From DUUI01 sp964345765 (GTDB taxonomy: Bacteria > Bacillota_I > Bacilli_A > Erysipelotrichales > Erysipelotrichaceae), in NCBI GenBank assembly GCA_964345765.1, contig CAYFSJ010000014.1, forward strand, positions 1 to 33,256: 33,256 nt of DNA, written 5' to 3'. The notes beneath the pieces are model-generated. The model worked only from the letters and a program-made list of their open reading frames with translations, ran no database searches and was not told the origin of the DNA. How positions within the stretch are numbered: the stretch's first letter is position 1; the number at the start of each line of letters is the position of its first letter. The position numbers and the translations under genes were made by a program. Positions 7,000-15,256 of the stretch are shown in pieces.

Positions 7000-8634
7000 A
7001 ATCATGTCATCGACATGATTTTTTAGATAATAAACAAAGATACTAATCCCAAGAACTAACATCACAATCGCACCTACAGAAAAGGCAATCTTATAATCCA
7101 TTAAGAATAGTCCAATTCCAATAAAGATTCCAATAATAATCATTGAACCAAAAGTAGACACAAACACATTAACCCCTTGTTTTACGACTTGAACTTCATT
7201 AGTCCATTTAAGATTAGGACGATATAAATCAATTAAACCAAACAGCAATGAACTAAACAAAGTCACTAATAAACCAACCACCAAAACAATGATATTTAAT
7301 ATTAGAGGAAGTGTTATTACATAATTAATCGTAAATAAAAATAAAAGGATTGTCAGAAAACTAATACTCCAACTAACCATTAATTTACCAAGGATCATTT
7401 TAAAATAACCAATCGGATAAGTTTTGATATGATCGAGTACTTTCGCATCTCTAGAAATAATGGTCACACTTAAGGTATTAGTCATACTCGTAAATAATCC
7501 AAGTAATACACCACCCAAGACACCAATATACAGAATTGACTCAGCACTAGATAAGAAATCATTAATAAAAGGGGTCAAATCAGAAAGTGAAAAGTCTTGG
7601 CTATTTGAAGATAACATCGGTAAAACGATAATCAAGACCGGCATAATCAAAGTAGGCAAAACAATGTTCAAGAAATAAGGAGGTATTCTAAACAGAGACT
7701 TAACATCACGCATAAAGAATTCCTTAACAATTGAACCAGACTTAGTATTAGTCAATTGTTCTTGATTAAAACGCTTTTTATTCTTAGCAGAATCATTAAT
7801 TGAAGTTGCGCCATTAAGATAAAATTGTTGAGCAAAAAACAAGTAAAGAGCCAAAGCCACAAGATTAATTAGTATGTAAATCACTAAACTCACAACACTT
7901 TGATTAGCAATGGCCTGTCCACCAAATAAAACATTGGGTAGAACACTATAAATAACGCCTAAACTGTTATTACCTTGTTGGATTAAATCAATCAACACTT
8001 GTTGATCCATTATAGACCCTTGAATACCAATATTAATACCAAGTGCTAAACTGATAGAAATTAGACCAATAATCATATTTAAGACATTTTTGTTTCTAAA
8101 AAACGGAACAAAATTCATTAATAAGATAATTATTAAACTTGAAATTAAAACGGGAAATAAAGGCAGTATTAAGCCGACTATAATCGCAAAAGGAATACTC
8201 ATCATGGCATTAGAAGTCGTCACATAGATAATCATAAATGGGACATAAATCAAAGCCACAAAAGCATACTCAAACAAGGTCACAACAATTAATTTACTCA
8301 ATAAAATCTCGTAGGGTTTTACTGGCAAGGTTAAGAAAAACTCTGTATCATTAGAAAAGTAATAAACCGATGGAACATGAAGCATTGAAAATATCAGAAT
8401 CACAATCGTAATCATTGCCAAGATAAAATTAATCAACAAGGCTTCCTGATTAATGCTCACCATTGAGACCATCATATCTTTAAATAGAAAAGATAAAATA
8501 ATGACCATAGGAACTATCCCAAATAAAATAGCCACCGCATAAATTAGCAGATTCAATGCTTTATTCTTAGTCGCCGAAAAGCCAGATAAGGAACTCTTTA
8601 AAATAACCTTCGTTAATGCTAGCGTATTACTCAT
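6982..8634 (-). CDS. ABC exporter permease (ABC-2-like membrane subunit)
   Basis: A 550-residue membrane protein with about 12 hydrophobic segments in two blocks of about six, separated by a hydrophilic region near residues 280-310 (SAKNKKRFNQEQLT). It resembles the large putative ABC exporter permeases of Bacillota. The substrate is unknown. It overlaps the upstream ATPase gene by four bases (ATGA), the usual arrangement for a transporter pair. Its last 18 bases overlap the metK 3' end on the other strand, and the codons for the HVDDMI stretch near the C-terminus double as the metK terminator hairpin. Confidence 0.85.
   Translation of the reverse strand: MSNTLALTKVILKSSLSGFSATKNKALNLLIYAVAILFGIVPMVIILSFLFKDMMVSMVSINQEALLINFILAMITIVILIFSMLHVPSVYYFSNDTEFFLTLPVKPYEILLSKLIVVTLFEYAFVALIYVPFMIIYVTTSNAMMSIPFAIIVGLILPLFPVLISSLIIILLMNFVPFFRNKNVLNMIIGLISISLALGINIGIQGSIMDQQVLIDLIQQGNNSLGVIYSVLPNVLFGGQAIANQSVVSLVIYILINLVALALYLFFAQQFYLNGATSINDSAKNKKRFNQEQLTNTKSGSIVKEFFMRDVKSLFRIPPYFLNIVLPTLIMPVLIIVLPMLSSNSQDFSLSDLTPFINDFLSSAESILYIGVLGGVLLGLFTSMTNTLSVTIISRDAKVLDHIKTYPIGYFKMILGKLMVSWSISFLTILLFLFTINYVITLPLILNIIVLVVGLLVTLFSSLLFGLIDLYRPNLKWTNEVQVVKQGVNVFVSTFGSMIIIGIFIGIGLFLMDYKIAFSVGAIVMLVLGISIFVYYLKNHVDDMILKIEV
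7000..7024 (+). terminator. metK intrinsic terminator inside the permease coding region
   Basis: AATCATGTC (7000-7008), loop ATC, GACATGATT (7012-7020), then TTTT. A perfect 9-bp stem with a six-T run starts one base after the metK stop. Confidence 0.88.
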
Positions 8635-9344
8635 CGTGTCACTTCCAAGAAAATATCTTCTAATGATTTTTCAGGATACATTGATTTAAGATGTTCTAAA
8701 GTCCCTTGATACTTAATCACACCATGATCAATAATGGCAATCTCATCACATAATTTCTCAGCCACTTCCAAGACATGGGTCGAAAATAAAACCGTATTAC
8801 CCATATCGGCATGATCTCTCATCAACTCTTTTAATTTAAACGATGATTTAGGATCTAAACCCGTTAGAGGTTCATCCAATAACCAAATATTTGGGTTATG
8901 CATCAATACCGCAATGATCATAATCTTTTGTCTCATCCCATGGGAATAAGTCTCAATCTTATCATTGAGTACATCAGACATTTCAAAGAGGTCACTAAGT
9001 TCAATAATCTTTTGGTTTTTCAGCTGTGGATCTACCTTATAGATGGTACAAATAAAGTTGATATACTCTAAACCAGTCAATTGAAGAAAGGCATCAGGGG
9101 AATCAAACACAAAACCAAATTCTTCTTTAGCTCTAAGCGGTTCTTCACCAATATCAATATTATTGAGTTTTACACTACCACTGGTTGGTTTAGTAATCCC
9201 ACACATCATCTTTAATGTAGTCGTCTTACCCGCACCATTAGGACCAATGAAACCAATAATCTTTCCAGAAGGGAAAGTAATACTAATATCATTGACCGCC
9301 ACTTTTTCACCATAATGCTTTGTTAAGTTTTGTAATTCGATCAT
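8631..9344 (-). CDS. ABC transporter ATP-binding protein
   Basis: A 237-residue ABC ATPase that drives the permease encoded next to it. Walker A is GPNGAGKTT (34-42). The signature is YSHGMRQ (132-138), the variant common in ABC-2 export ATPases. Walker B is WLLDEP (D156, E157), followed by the D-loop TGLD and the switch His in STHVLE (H189). The C-terminal part, LEHLKSMYPEKSLEDIFLEV, is typical of drug, lantibiotic or Na+ exporters of the CcmA/DrrA type. The start has a strong AGGAGG. Only 12 bases separate it from trpS upstream, with no terminator seen, so it should be transcribed from the Trp T-box promoter. Confidence 0.93.
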   Translation of the reverse strand: MIELQNLTKHYGEKVAVNDISITFPSGKIIGFIGPNGAGKTTTLKMMCGITKPTSGSVKLNNIDIGEEPLRAKEEFGFVFDSPDAFLQLTGLEYINFICTIYKVDPQLKNQKIIELSDLFEMSDVLNDKIETYSHGMRQKIMIIAVLMHNPNIWLLDEPLTGLDPKSSFKLKELMRDHADMGNTVLFSTHVLEVAEKLCDEIAIIDHGVIKYQGTLEHLKSMYPEKSLEDIFLEVTR

Positions 9345-9356
9345 TTTTTTATCCTC

Positions 9357-10349
9357 CTATAGTATTTCTAATCCCATTGTTTCTTGGACTAACTTCAATT
9401 TTTTATTTGCCGTCTCTCTAGCTTTAATTGCCCCTTGAGTTAGCACTTCTTCAAGAATATTTGAATCCAAGATCTCTTGATATTTACTCTGAATTTCAGT
9501 CAATGTCTCAACCACAATTTCAGCCACATATTTCTTAAATGTCCCATATTGCATCTCTTTACAATGCTCAACAATCTCACTCACTTCTTTGTATTGTAAG
9601 CTTGCCGCAATCGTTAATAAATTGGAGATACCAGGTTGATTAATCGGATCATATTTAATTTGATTTAAAGAATCTGTCTTAGCACTCATAATCTTTTTGG
9701 TGGCAACCTTCTGAGAATCTAAAAGATAAATAACATCTTTTTCAGTTTTATCCGATTTACTCATCTTATTCTCAACATTTTGAAGGGCATAAATCTTAGA
9801 ACCTACTTTCTCAATTAATGGTTCAGGTATTTTAAATAACTCTTTCTCAAACTTATGATTCATGCGTTGTGCTAAATCTCTTGTTAATTCAACATGTTGT
9901 TTTTGGTCAATCCCAACAGGAACAAAGTCAGCATCTTGAACTAAAATATCTGACGCCATTAAATCAGGATAAGTATACAGACCGACACTTAAATTAGTCT
10001 CACCCTTAGCTACTTTATCCTTATATTGAGTCATCCGATTTAGTTCACCCAAAAATGTATTACATTGTAATATATACCCTAATTGTGCATGTTCTAATAC
10101 ATCAGACTGTAAGAAGATTGTTGCTTTGTTAGGATCTAAACCACAAGCTAGATACAGGGCAGCCCCATCTCTTAAATTTTTTTGAAGTTCTTTAGGATCT
10201 TGATGGATGGTAATCGTGTGTAAATTCGCAATAAAGACAACCATCTCATATTCATCTTGATACTTCACAAAGTTTCTTAATGCTCCAATATAATTCCCTA
10301 AGTGAAGTTGACCACTGGGTTTTATCCCAGATAACATTCTTTTTTTCAT
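9357..10349 (-). CDS. trpS: Tryptophanyl-tRNA synthetase
   Basis: A class Ic aminoacyl-tRNA synthetase of 330 residues that charges tRNA-Trp. It has GIKPSGQLHLGNYIGA (HIGH-type motif, residues 8-23), the Trp-pocket region FIANLHTITIHQDP, VPVGIDQKQHVELTRDLA and NKMSKSD (KMSKS at 195-199). The frame is open further upstream to 10502, but that stretch is the T-box leader RNA. The ATG at 10349 is chosen because it has GGGAGGTAG upstream and gives the normal N-terminus. Regulated by the Trp T-box; followed closely by the ABC exporter genes. Confidence 0.96.
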   Translation of the reverse strand: MKKRMLSGIKPSGQLHLGNYIGALRNFVKYQDEYEMVVFIANLHTITIHQDPKELQKNLRDGAALYLACGLDPNKATIFLQSDVLEHAQLGYILQCNTFLGELNRMTQYKDKVAKGETNLSVGLYTYPDLMASDILVQDADFVPVGIDQKQHVELTRDLAQRMNHKFEKELFKIPEPLIEKVGSKIYALQNVENKMSKSDKTEKDVIYLLDSQKVATKKIMSAKTDSLNQIKYDPINQPGISNLLTIAASLQYKEVSEIVEHCKEMQYGTFKKYVAEIVVETLTEIQSKYQEILDSNILEEVLTQGAIKARETANKKLKLVQETMGLEIL

Positions 10350-10369
10350 TTCTACCTCCCTATAAACAG

Positions 10370-10509
10370 AAAAAGGTGACCCCAAGGACGCATGTGCGTG
10401 GTGCCACCTTACTTTTTTACTTAACATGGATATTGGCATGACCCAAATTTTCTCAGAAAGTCCATTCGATTTTAGCCAACAATGCTTTTCACCAACCAGC
10501 ATCTCTCTG
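10370..10509 (-). promoter_or_regulatory. T-box leader (tRNA-Trp sensing) upstream of trpS
   Basis: Reading the minus strand from 10509: CAGAGAGA opens Stem I, and its partner is TTTCTG near 10459-10454. The conserved loop GGTTGGTGAAA lies at 10497-10487. The specifier TGG (Trp codon) is at 10464-10462. The T-box core AAGGTGGCACCACG is at 10410-10397. Its bulge TGGC (10406-10403) matches G-CCA, the end expected for tRNA-Trp with discriminator G. The competing terminator pairs the T-box strand with GGGGTCACCTT (10383-10373), followed by five U. Uncharged tRNA-Trp should favour the antiterminator. Stem I is short. Confidence 0.93.
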
Positions 10510-10556
10510 TCATGAAGTCTAAAATTTACTATTCTTTCATCTTAGAAATTATGAAA

Positions 10557-10585
10557 ATTGTATCAGATTTATTAATAATTGTAAA
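10557..10585 (-). promoter_or_regulatory. Promoter of the trpS T-box operon
   Basis: On the minus strand TTTACA (10585-10580), 17-base spacer, TACAAT (10562-10557). It lies about 50 bases upstream of Stem I of the T-box. The rest of the gap to spx is AT-rich and otherwise holds only the diverging spx promoter. Confidence 0.8.
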
Positions 10586-10601
10586 TAAACTAAAAAAGCT
10601 C

Positions 10602-10630
10602 TTTAAATAATTAAGTATTCAAAGTATAAT
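10602..10630 (+). promoter_or_regulatory. Promoter of spx
   Basis: TTTAAA (10602-10607), 17-base spacer, TATAAT (10625-10630), followed by a TAGGAGGATG ribosome-binding region. It diverges from the trpS promoter. Confidence 0.78.
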
Positions 10631-10652
10631 TAGATTCTAGGAGGATGTTTAA

Positions 10653-11039
10653 ATGATAGTTGTCTATACCTCTCCGGGGTGTGCGTCTTGTCGAAAAGTC
10701 AAGAATTGGTTAAAAGATCATGAACTAAGATTCATTGAGAAAAACATCTTTCATACCGCTCTAAATGAAAGTGAAATTAAACATCTCTTGATGCGTAGTG
10801 AAAATGGAACCGAAGATATTATTTCTAAACGGTCAAAAGTCATTCAAGAAAATCAGATTGATGTTGAAGATATGACCATGAATGAGCTAGTGGAGTTTAT
10901 CCAAGAAAATCCATCAGTTCTAAAAAGACCAATCGTCTTAAATGAGAAAACATTCTTAGTTGGATATGATGAAGAAGAAATTGGAGCTTTCATCCCATCC
11001 AATAGACGAGCACCATTAAGATTAGTCTCAGAGCTGTGA
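10653..11039 (+). CDS. spx: Spx-family transcriptional regulator
   Basis: A 128-residue ArsC-fold protein. Spx binds the alpha subunit of RNA polymerase and redirects transcription during thiol-oxidative stress. The redox switch CxxC is present at C10-x-x-C13 (TSPGCASCRK). The family's RSENGTEDIISKRSK region, RPIVLNEKTFLVGYDEEEIGAFIP and the Arg pair at the end also fit. Length is typical (Spx is about 131). Plain arsenate reductases lack the CxxC, which supports Spx over ArsC. It has its own promoter and is followed by a short hairpin. Confidence 0.9.
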   Translation: MIVVYTSPGCASCRKVKNWLKDHELRFIEKNIFHTALNESEIKHLLMRSENGTEDIISKRSKVIQENQIDVEDMTMNELVEFIQENPSVLKRPIVLNEKTFLVGYDEEEIGAFIPSNRRAPLRLVSEL

Positions 11040-11052
11040 TTTCACAGCTTTT
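11032..11052 (+). terminator. Weak terminator after spx
   Basis: AGCTGTG (11032-11038) pairs with CACAGCT (11043-11049), then TTTTG. The stop codon sits in the stem-loop. The short T-run suggests partial read-through into mnmA, 33 bases after the spx stop. Confidence 0.55.
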
Positions 11053-11072
11053 GTATTTAGAAGGGAGACCCC

Positions 11073-12221
11073 ATGAAAATTTTTATTGGTTTATCCGGTG
11101 GCGTCGACTCAGCCGTCGCAGCCTATTTACTGAAAGAACAAGGATATGACGTCACTTGTGGTTTTATGCGTAACTGGGACTCAGCCGCCAATAACGATAC
11201 CTTAGGTAACCCAACCTTATTTGAAGAACAATGTTCACAAGAACTTGACTATAAAGATGCCTTAGCCGTAGCCAATCACTTAGGTTTAAAACTCGAAAGA
11301 ATCGATTTTATCGAAGAATATTGGAACGATGTTTTTTCTGTATTCTTAGAAGAAACTAAGGCGGGTAATACCCCAAATCCAGATATTCTATGTAATCGTC
11401 ATATTAAGTTTGACGCTTTTTATCAATATGCTCAAAAAGAAGGTTTTGATTTGTTTGCGACTGGGCATTATGCCAGAATCGTCGAAAAAAATGGCATCAA
11501 AAGACTTGCTAAAGCACAAGACCAACGTAAGGATCAATCGTACTTTTTAGACCAAGTCAGTTTAGAAGCAATCCAACACACAATTTTCCCACTTCAAGAT
11601 TTAGAGAAAAGTGAAATACGAGATATCGCCTCAAAATTAGATTTACCTGTGGCCACTAAAAAAGATAGCACCGGCATTTGTTTTATTGGCGAAAGACATT
11701 TTAGATTATTCCTAAGTAATTATTTAGAAAAAACCAAAGGAGATATCATTCAAATTGAAACGCTCAAAAAAGTAGGGGAGCATCAAGGGGTTATGTACTA
11801 TACCCTAGGCCAACGACATGGTCTTGATATCTCAAGCTCTGTAGGTCCTTATTTTGTCTGTCATAAGGATATGACAACAAATACCTTATATGTCACCAAA
11901 GGACAAGAGAGTGAGTGGCTAAAATCTGACGCTTGTATCGTTAATCGCCTTAACTGGTTTGAAGACAAACAAGAAAAAGCCTGTTTCGCCAAATTCAGAT
12001 ATCGTCAAAAAGACAATCCAGTCACTATTGAATTTTTAGAAGAGGATCGATTATTAGTTAAAATGGACCCCTCCGTCATTGCCGTTACTCCAGGTCAAGA
12101 AGCAGTCTTCTATGATCAAGATGGCATTGTCATTGGTGGAGGAAGAATCGATCAGATTTTATGCCAAAATAAAACCATTCAAGAAAGGGTAGAAGAACGC
12201 CATGCTACAACCCAGTACTAA
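11073..12221 (+). CDS. mnmA: tRNA-specific 2-thiouridylase MnmA
   Basis: Adds sulfur to C2 of the wobble uridine of tRNA-Lys, -Glu and -Gln, using ATP and a persulfide donor. The 382-residue protein has the PP-loop GLSGGVDSAVAA (7-18), GFMRNWD, GNTPNPDILCNRHIKF with the catalytic C107, ATGHYAR, DQSYFL, and the second catalytic Cys C203 in STGICFIGER. The C-terminal beta-barrel includes GQRHGL and VTPGQEAVFYD. Length is typical. The start has AAGGGAG upstream. It overlaps the next gene by 20 bases. In this window it is one of several translation-accuracy genes. Confidence 0.96.
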   Translation: MKIFIGLSGGVDSAVAAYLLKEQGYDVTCGFMRNWDSAANNDTLGNPTLFEEQCSQELDYKDALAVANHLGLKLERIDFIEEYWNDVFSVFLEETKAGNTPNPDILCNRHIKFDAFYQYAQKEGFDLFATGHYARIVEKNGIKRLAKAQDQRKDQSYFLDQVSLEAIQHTIFPLQDLEKSEIRDIASKLDLPVATKKDSTGICFIGERHFRLFLSNYLEKTKGDIIQIETLKKVGEHQGVMYYTLGQRHGLDISSSVGPYFVCHKDMTTNTLYVTKGQESEWLKSDACIVNRLNWFEDKQEKACFAKFRYRQKDNPVTIEFLEEDRLLVKMDPSVIAVTPGQEAVFYDQDGIVIGGGRIDQILCQNKTIQERVEERHATTQY

Positions 12222-12879
12222 AAAAAGAATTGCCATCATCTTAAGTTATATCTTTCTAACTGGCATTATCTTTAGGTTAATCGCTTCATTTGTTATGAAA
12301 GGACCAAAAATAACATCCCATGAAATGCTCTTAAGTAACTTCATGACCTATGTAGTTTTAACAATTGTGATGTTGTTATTTTCCTATAAGAAAATTATTA
12401 CTGATTTTATCCGAGAAAAAAGCATCAAAAACTGGATTGTTACCAGCTTAAAATATTTAGCAATCCTCTACGCAACCAGTATTTTTACGAGTCTTTTAGT
12501 GAATCTATTAAGTGATGCTCAAACATCGGATAATCAATCCGTCTTAATCGATATGTTTGGCAGTAATGCGCTGCTCATCGCCATTATGACCATTGTTTTT
12601 GCGCCAATTGTCGAAGAAGTGGTCTTTCGTTATGGCATGATTTCTTTTAAAAATAAGGCAGTCACACTCATCCTCTCCAGTATTTTATTTGGATTTATCC
12701 ATGTTTCTACGGCTTTTCAAACTGGTAACCTTGAAGATTTATACTTTCTAATTGTCTATGTCCCACTTGGATTTGTTTTAGGGATTTCTTATATCAAAAC
12801 AGAGAAGCTCATTTATCCTATCTTAATCCATGCACTTTATAATGGATTATCTGTTTTAGTGATGTTTTTAGTGTCATGA
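12202..12879 (+). CDS. CPBP-family intramembrane metalloprotease
   Basis: A 225-residue membrane protein with about seven hydrophobic segments. It carries the three CPBP (Abi/CAAX-protease and bacteriocin-processing) motifs: E138-E139-x3-R143, FGFIH with H167, and HALYN with H210 and N214; these residues hold the metal and catalyse cleavage inside the membrane. Targets are unknown; relatives take part in bacteriocin self-immunity, prenyl-protein processing or signalling. Here it lies between mnmA (20-base overlap) and recD2 (4-base overlap), with no bacteriocin gene nearby, so a housekeeping role is more likely. Confidence 0.87.
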   Translation: MLQPSTKKRIAIILSYIFLTGIIFRLIASFVMKGPKITSHEMLLSNFMTYVVLTIVMLLFSYKKIITDFIREKSIKNWIVTSLKYLAILYATSIFTSLLVNLLSDAQTSDNQSVLIDMFGSNALLIAIMTIVFAPIVEEVVFRYGMISFKNKAVTLILSSILFGFIHVSTAFQTGNLEDLYFLIVYVPLGFVLGISYIKTEKLIYPILIHALYNGLSVLVMFLVS

Positions 12880-15026
12880 TCGATTCCATTGAAGTCTTAA
12901 TTAAACGAAAAATATATTCGAGTGATAATTTTTATAGTGTCTATCTTGTTAAAATGAATGACAAGACCGAAAAGAGTCTGGTTGCGGTTGGTTATGTACC
13001 AGAACTAGAGATTGATCAATTGTATATTTTAGAAGGACAATACACCCAACACTATAAATATGGACTTCAGTTTCAAATTCAAAACTATCAACGATTAATA
13101 GCCAATACCAAAGAAAGTTTAATTAAATATTTAAGTGGGCCTCTTTTTGCTGGGATTGGAAAAATAAAAGCAGAGCGCATTATCGATTACTATGGTGAGG
13201 ATTTTTTGATTAACGTACAAAATGATCCTGACTTTGTCTTTGATGATGGCTTTTTATCATTTGAAAACAGAAAGACTTTAGTCCAACAATTAACGACTCA
13301 AGTTGAACTGGAAAAACAAATCAACTTTTTAACTCAACATGGAATTACCATGCGTCAATCGCTAAAAATTGAATCAACCTATGGAAAAGAAGCCATCGAT
13401 AAACTAAAAGAGAATCCATATCGAATGATCGATGAAGTCGATGGGATTGGCTTTAGTACCTGTGATAAATTAGCCAGAAGTCTAGGTTTTAGTTTAGATG
13501 ACCCTCTAAGAATTCAAGCCATTTTAGTCTATGAAGTTTTAGCCGATTGTTTATCAATGGGATCAACTTATTCAAACTTAGATCGACTTATTGAGCGGTA
13601 TCGAAAGTATCATGTTGATGAAACTCATTTTGAACCTCAGTTACAAAAAACACTAGAAGATGGACGATTAGTCCTAGAAGAACAAGATATCTATCATAAG
13701 AGTCAATATCAAGCAGAGGTCATTTGTGCCAATTATTTTGTTGAGATGCCACGAACCTCGGTTGGCCAACTTCCTGAAAATTTAAATGAATTGATACAGT
13801 TATATGAACAAAAGAATCATATCGTTTTTGACCAATCACAAGTTGAGGCTATCTTAAACTTCTTTAATTATGACAAATCACTGATAACAGGAGGTCCAGG
13901 GACAGGTAAAACAACCATTATTCATGCCATTATTTCTTTATTTAGAGAGATTTATCCTCACTATCATCTTGCTATTTGTGCCCCAACAGGAAGGGCAGCC
14001 AAACGCTTAAAAGAGATGGTTGAAGTGGATGTTACCACCATTCATTCACTATTAGAATGGAATTTAGAAACCAATAAGTTTGCTAGAAACGAATCAAATC
14101 CAGTTTTAGCTGACGTTTTAATTATTGATGAGTTTTCAATGGTCGATAATTATGTTATGTCTGCTTTAGCACTAGCAACCCCACGTGTTCGAAAGATTCT
14201 CTTTATTGGGGATAAAGATCAACTTCCTTCAGTTGGTCCAGGCTTTCTTATTCGTGATGTCATTGAATCCGATCTATTCAAAGTATCTGTTTTAAATGTT
14301 AACTATCGTCAAAATGAAGGATCACGAATCATTGATTTAGCCCAAAGTATTAATCAAGGTCAATTTGATCAGACACTTTGTAAAGAGGATGTGATGTTAT
14401 ACCCATCGATACAAAACTTAAAGAATGCCTTAGTTCAAATAGTCTCCACCGCTCTTGAGCGTGGCTATAGTATTGATGATGTCCAAGTTTTGGCCTCAAA
14501 ATATGATGGAGCAGAAGGAATTGATGAAATGAACTTACTTCTCCAGAAGACCTTTAATCAACCAGCTCCCCATAAGCGAGAACTGAAATTTAGTTATATG
14601 ACCTTTAGAGAAGGTGATAAGCTTCTACAACTTAAAAATCAACCTGATGATTTTGTGTTTAACGGAGATATTGGAACTTTGGTAGAAATTGTCTATAAAG
14701 AAGAATCGGATGATAACAAGGAGCATCTGATTGTTGATTTTGAAGGAACCATCGTTGAATATGATCGAGAATCAATGATTAATCTAAAGCATGCATACTG
14801 TATGTCTGTTCATAAATCACAGGGCTCTGAATACCCAATTGTTATTTTTATTGGTAGTCCACGCCATCGTTTTATGTTGAATAAACGCTTATTTTATACT
14901 GCCATTACTCGTGCTCGTAATAGTTTGATTTTAATTGGAACTCCAAGTATTTTTGAGTATGCCTCAAATTATGATCATTCACAGCAGATCAAAACAAAAC
15001 TCGTTGAAAGAACCAAGCGATTGTGA
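12876..15026 (+). CDS. recD2: RecD2-type (YrrC) SF1B DNA helicase
   Basis: A 716-residue 5'-3' helicase of the RecD family that works without RecBC in Bacillota, linked to replication-fork and mismatch-repair maintenance. The N-terminal OB-like region and helix-hairpin-helix repeats (FAGIGKIKAERII, NPYRMIDEVDGIGFSTCDKLA) precede the motor. Motor motifs: Walker A GGPGTGKTT (339-347), IIDEFSMVD (near 415), GDKDQLPSVGPG, VNYRQNEGSRI, YCMSVHKSQGSEYP and FYTAITRARN. It is somewhat shorter than B. subtilis YrrC (about 800), mostly in the N-terminal part. The start overlaps the preceding stop as ATGA. It is not the RecD of a RecBCD complex, since no recB or recC is adjacent. Confidence 0.92.
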   Translation: MIDSIEVLIKRKIYSSDNFYSVYLVKMNDKTEKSLVAVGYVPELEIDQLYILEGQYTQHYKYGLQFQIQNYQRLIANTKESLIKYLSGPLFAGIGKIKAERIIDYYGEDFLINVQNDPDFVFDDGFLSFENRKTLVQQLTTQVELEKQINFLTQHGITMRQSLKIESTYGKEAIDKLKENPYRMIDEVDGIGFSTCDKLARSLGFSLDDPLRIQAILVYEVLADCLSMGSTYSNLDRLIERYRKYHVDETHFEPQLQKTLEDGRLVLEEQDIYHKSQYQAEVICANYFVEMPRTSVGQLPENLNELIQLYEQKNHIVFDQSQVEAILNFFNYDKSLITGGPGTGKTTIIHAIISLFREIYPHYHLAICAPTGRAAKRLKEMVEVDVTTIHSLLEWNLETNKFARNESNPVLADVLIIDEFSMVDNYVMSALALATPRVRKILFIGDKDQLPSVGPGFLIRDVIESDLFKVSVLNVNYRQNEGSRIIDLAQSINQGQFDQTLCKEDVMLYPSIQNLKNALVQIVSTALERGYSIDDVQVLASKYDGAEGIDEMNLLLQKTFNQPAPHKRELKFSYMTFREGDKLLQLKNQPDDFVFNGDIGTLVEIVYKEESDDNKEHLIVDFEGTIVEYDRESMINLKHAYCMSVHKSQGSEYPIVIFIGSPRHRFMLNKRLFYTAITRARNSLILIGTPSIFEYASNYDHSQQIKTKLVERTKRL

Positions 15027-15032
15027 TAAACT
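15004..15032 (+). promoter_or_regulatory. Possible promoter of the alaS T-box unit
   Basis: TTGAAA (15004-15009), 17-base spacer and TAAACT (15027-15032) preceded by TGA, an extended -10. The -10 is imperfect. The -35 lies in the end of recD2. Confidence 0.4.
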
Positions 15033-15064
15033 TCTAATGACGATGTAGTAATAGAGGCTTTAAT

Positions 15065-15231
15065 TTCAGAGACAAGATGGTTGGTGAAAATCTTGATTAA
15101 TTTCTATGAACGCTCCGTCAATCTGAAGCTAATCACTTCCGTATTAAGGCGTTAACTTAAAAAGGTGCACACAGTGTGTGAATAAGGATGGTACCGCGGT
15201 GAAAATCGTTCCTAGTTGGGATGGTTTTTTT
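15065..15231 (+). promoter_or_regulatory. T-box leader (tRNA-Ala sensing) upstream of alaS
   Basis: Stem I closes with TTCAGA (15065-15070)/TCTGAA (15122-15127). The conserved loop GGTTGGTGAAA is at 15079-15089. The specifier GCT (Ala codon) is at 15112-15114. The T-box core AGGATGGTACCGCGG is at 15185-15199; its bulge TGGT (15189-15192) matches A-CCA, as expected for tRNA-Ala with discriminator A. The terminator pairs AATCGTTCC (15204-15212) with GGGATGGTT (15218-15226), using several G-U pairs, followed by a T-run. The alaS start follows 26 bases later. Confidence 0.95.
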
Positions 15232-15256
15232 ATTTTATATTAGAGGGAGATTTACA

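Noticed and set aside
10350..10502. N-terminal extension of trpS
   Set aside because: The stretch is the T-box RNA (specifier, core and terminator); the synthetase start with a ribosome binding site is at 10349.
10510..10652. Replication origin in the AT-rich trpS-spx gap
   Set aside because: Despite the skew change, I see no DnaA-box cluster and no dnaA/dnaN; the gap is explained by two divergent promoters and a leader.
12202..12879. Bacteriocin immunity or phage-abortive system based on the CPBP protease
   Set aside because: No bacteriocin, toxin or phage gene is nearby; the gene is locked between mnmA and recD2, which suggests a housekeeping role.
12876..15026. Defence-type helicase
   Set aside because: Motifs and N-terminal region match housekeeping RecD2; no nuclease or other defence partner is adjacent.
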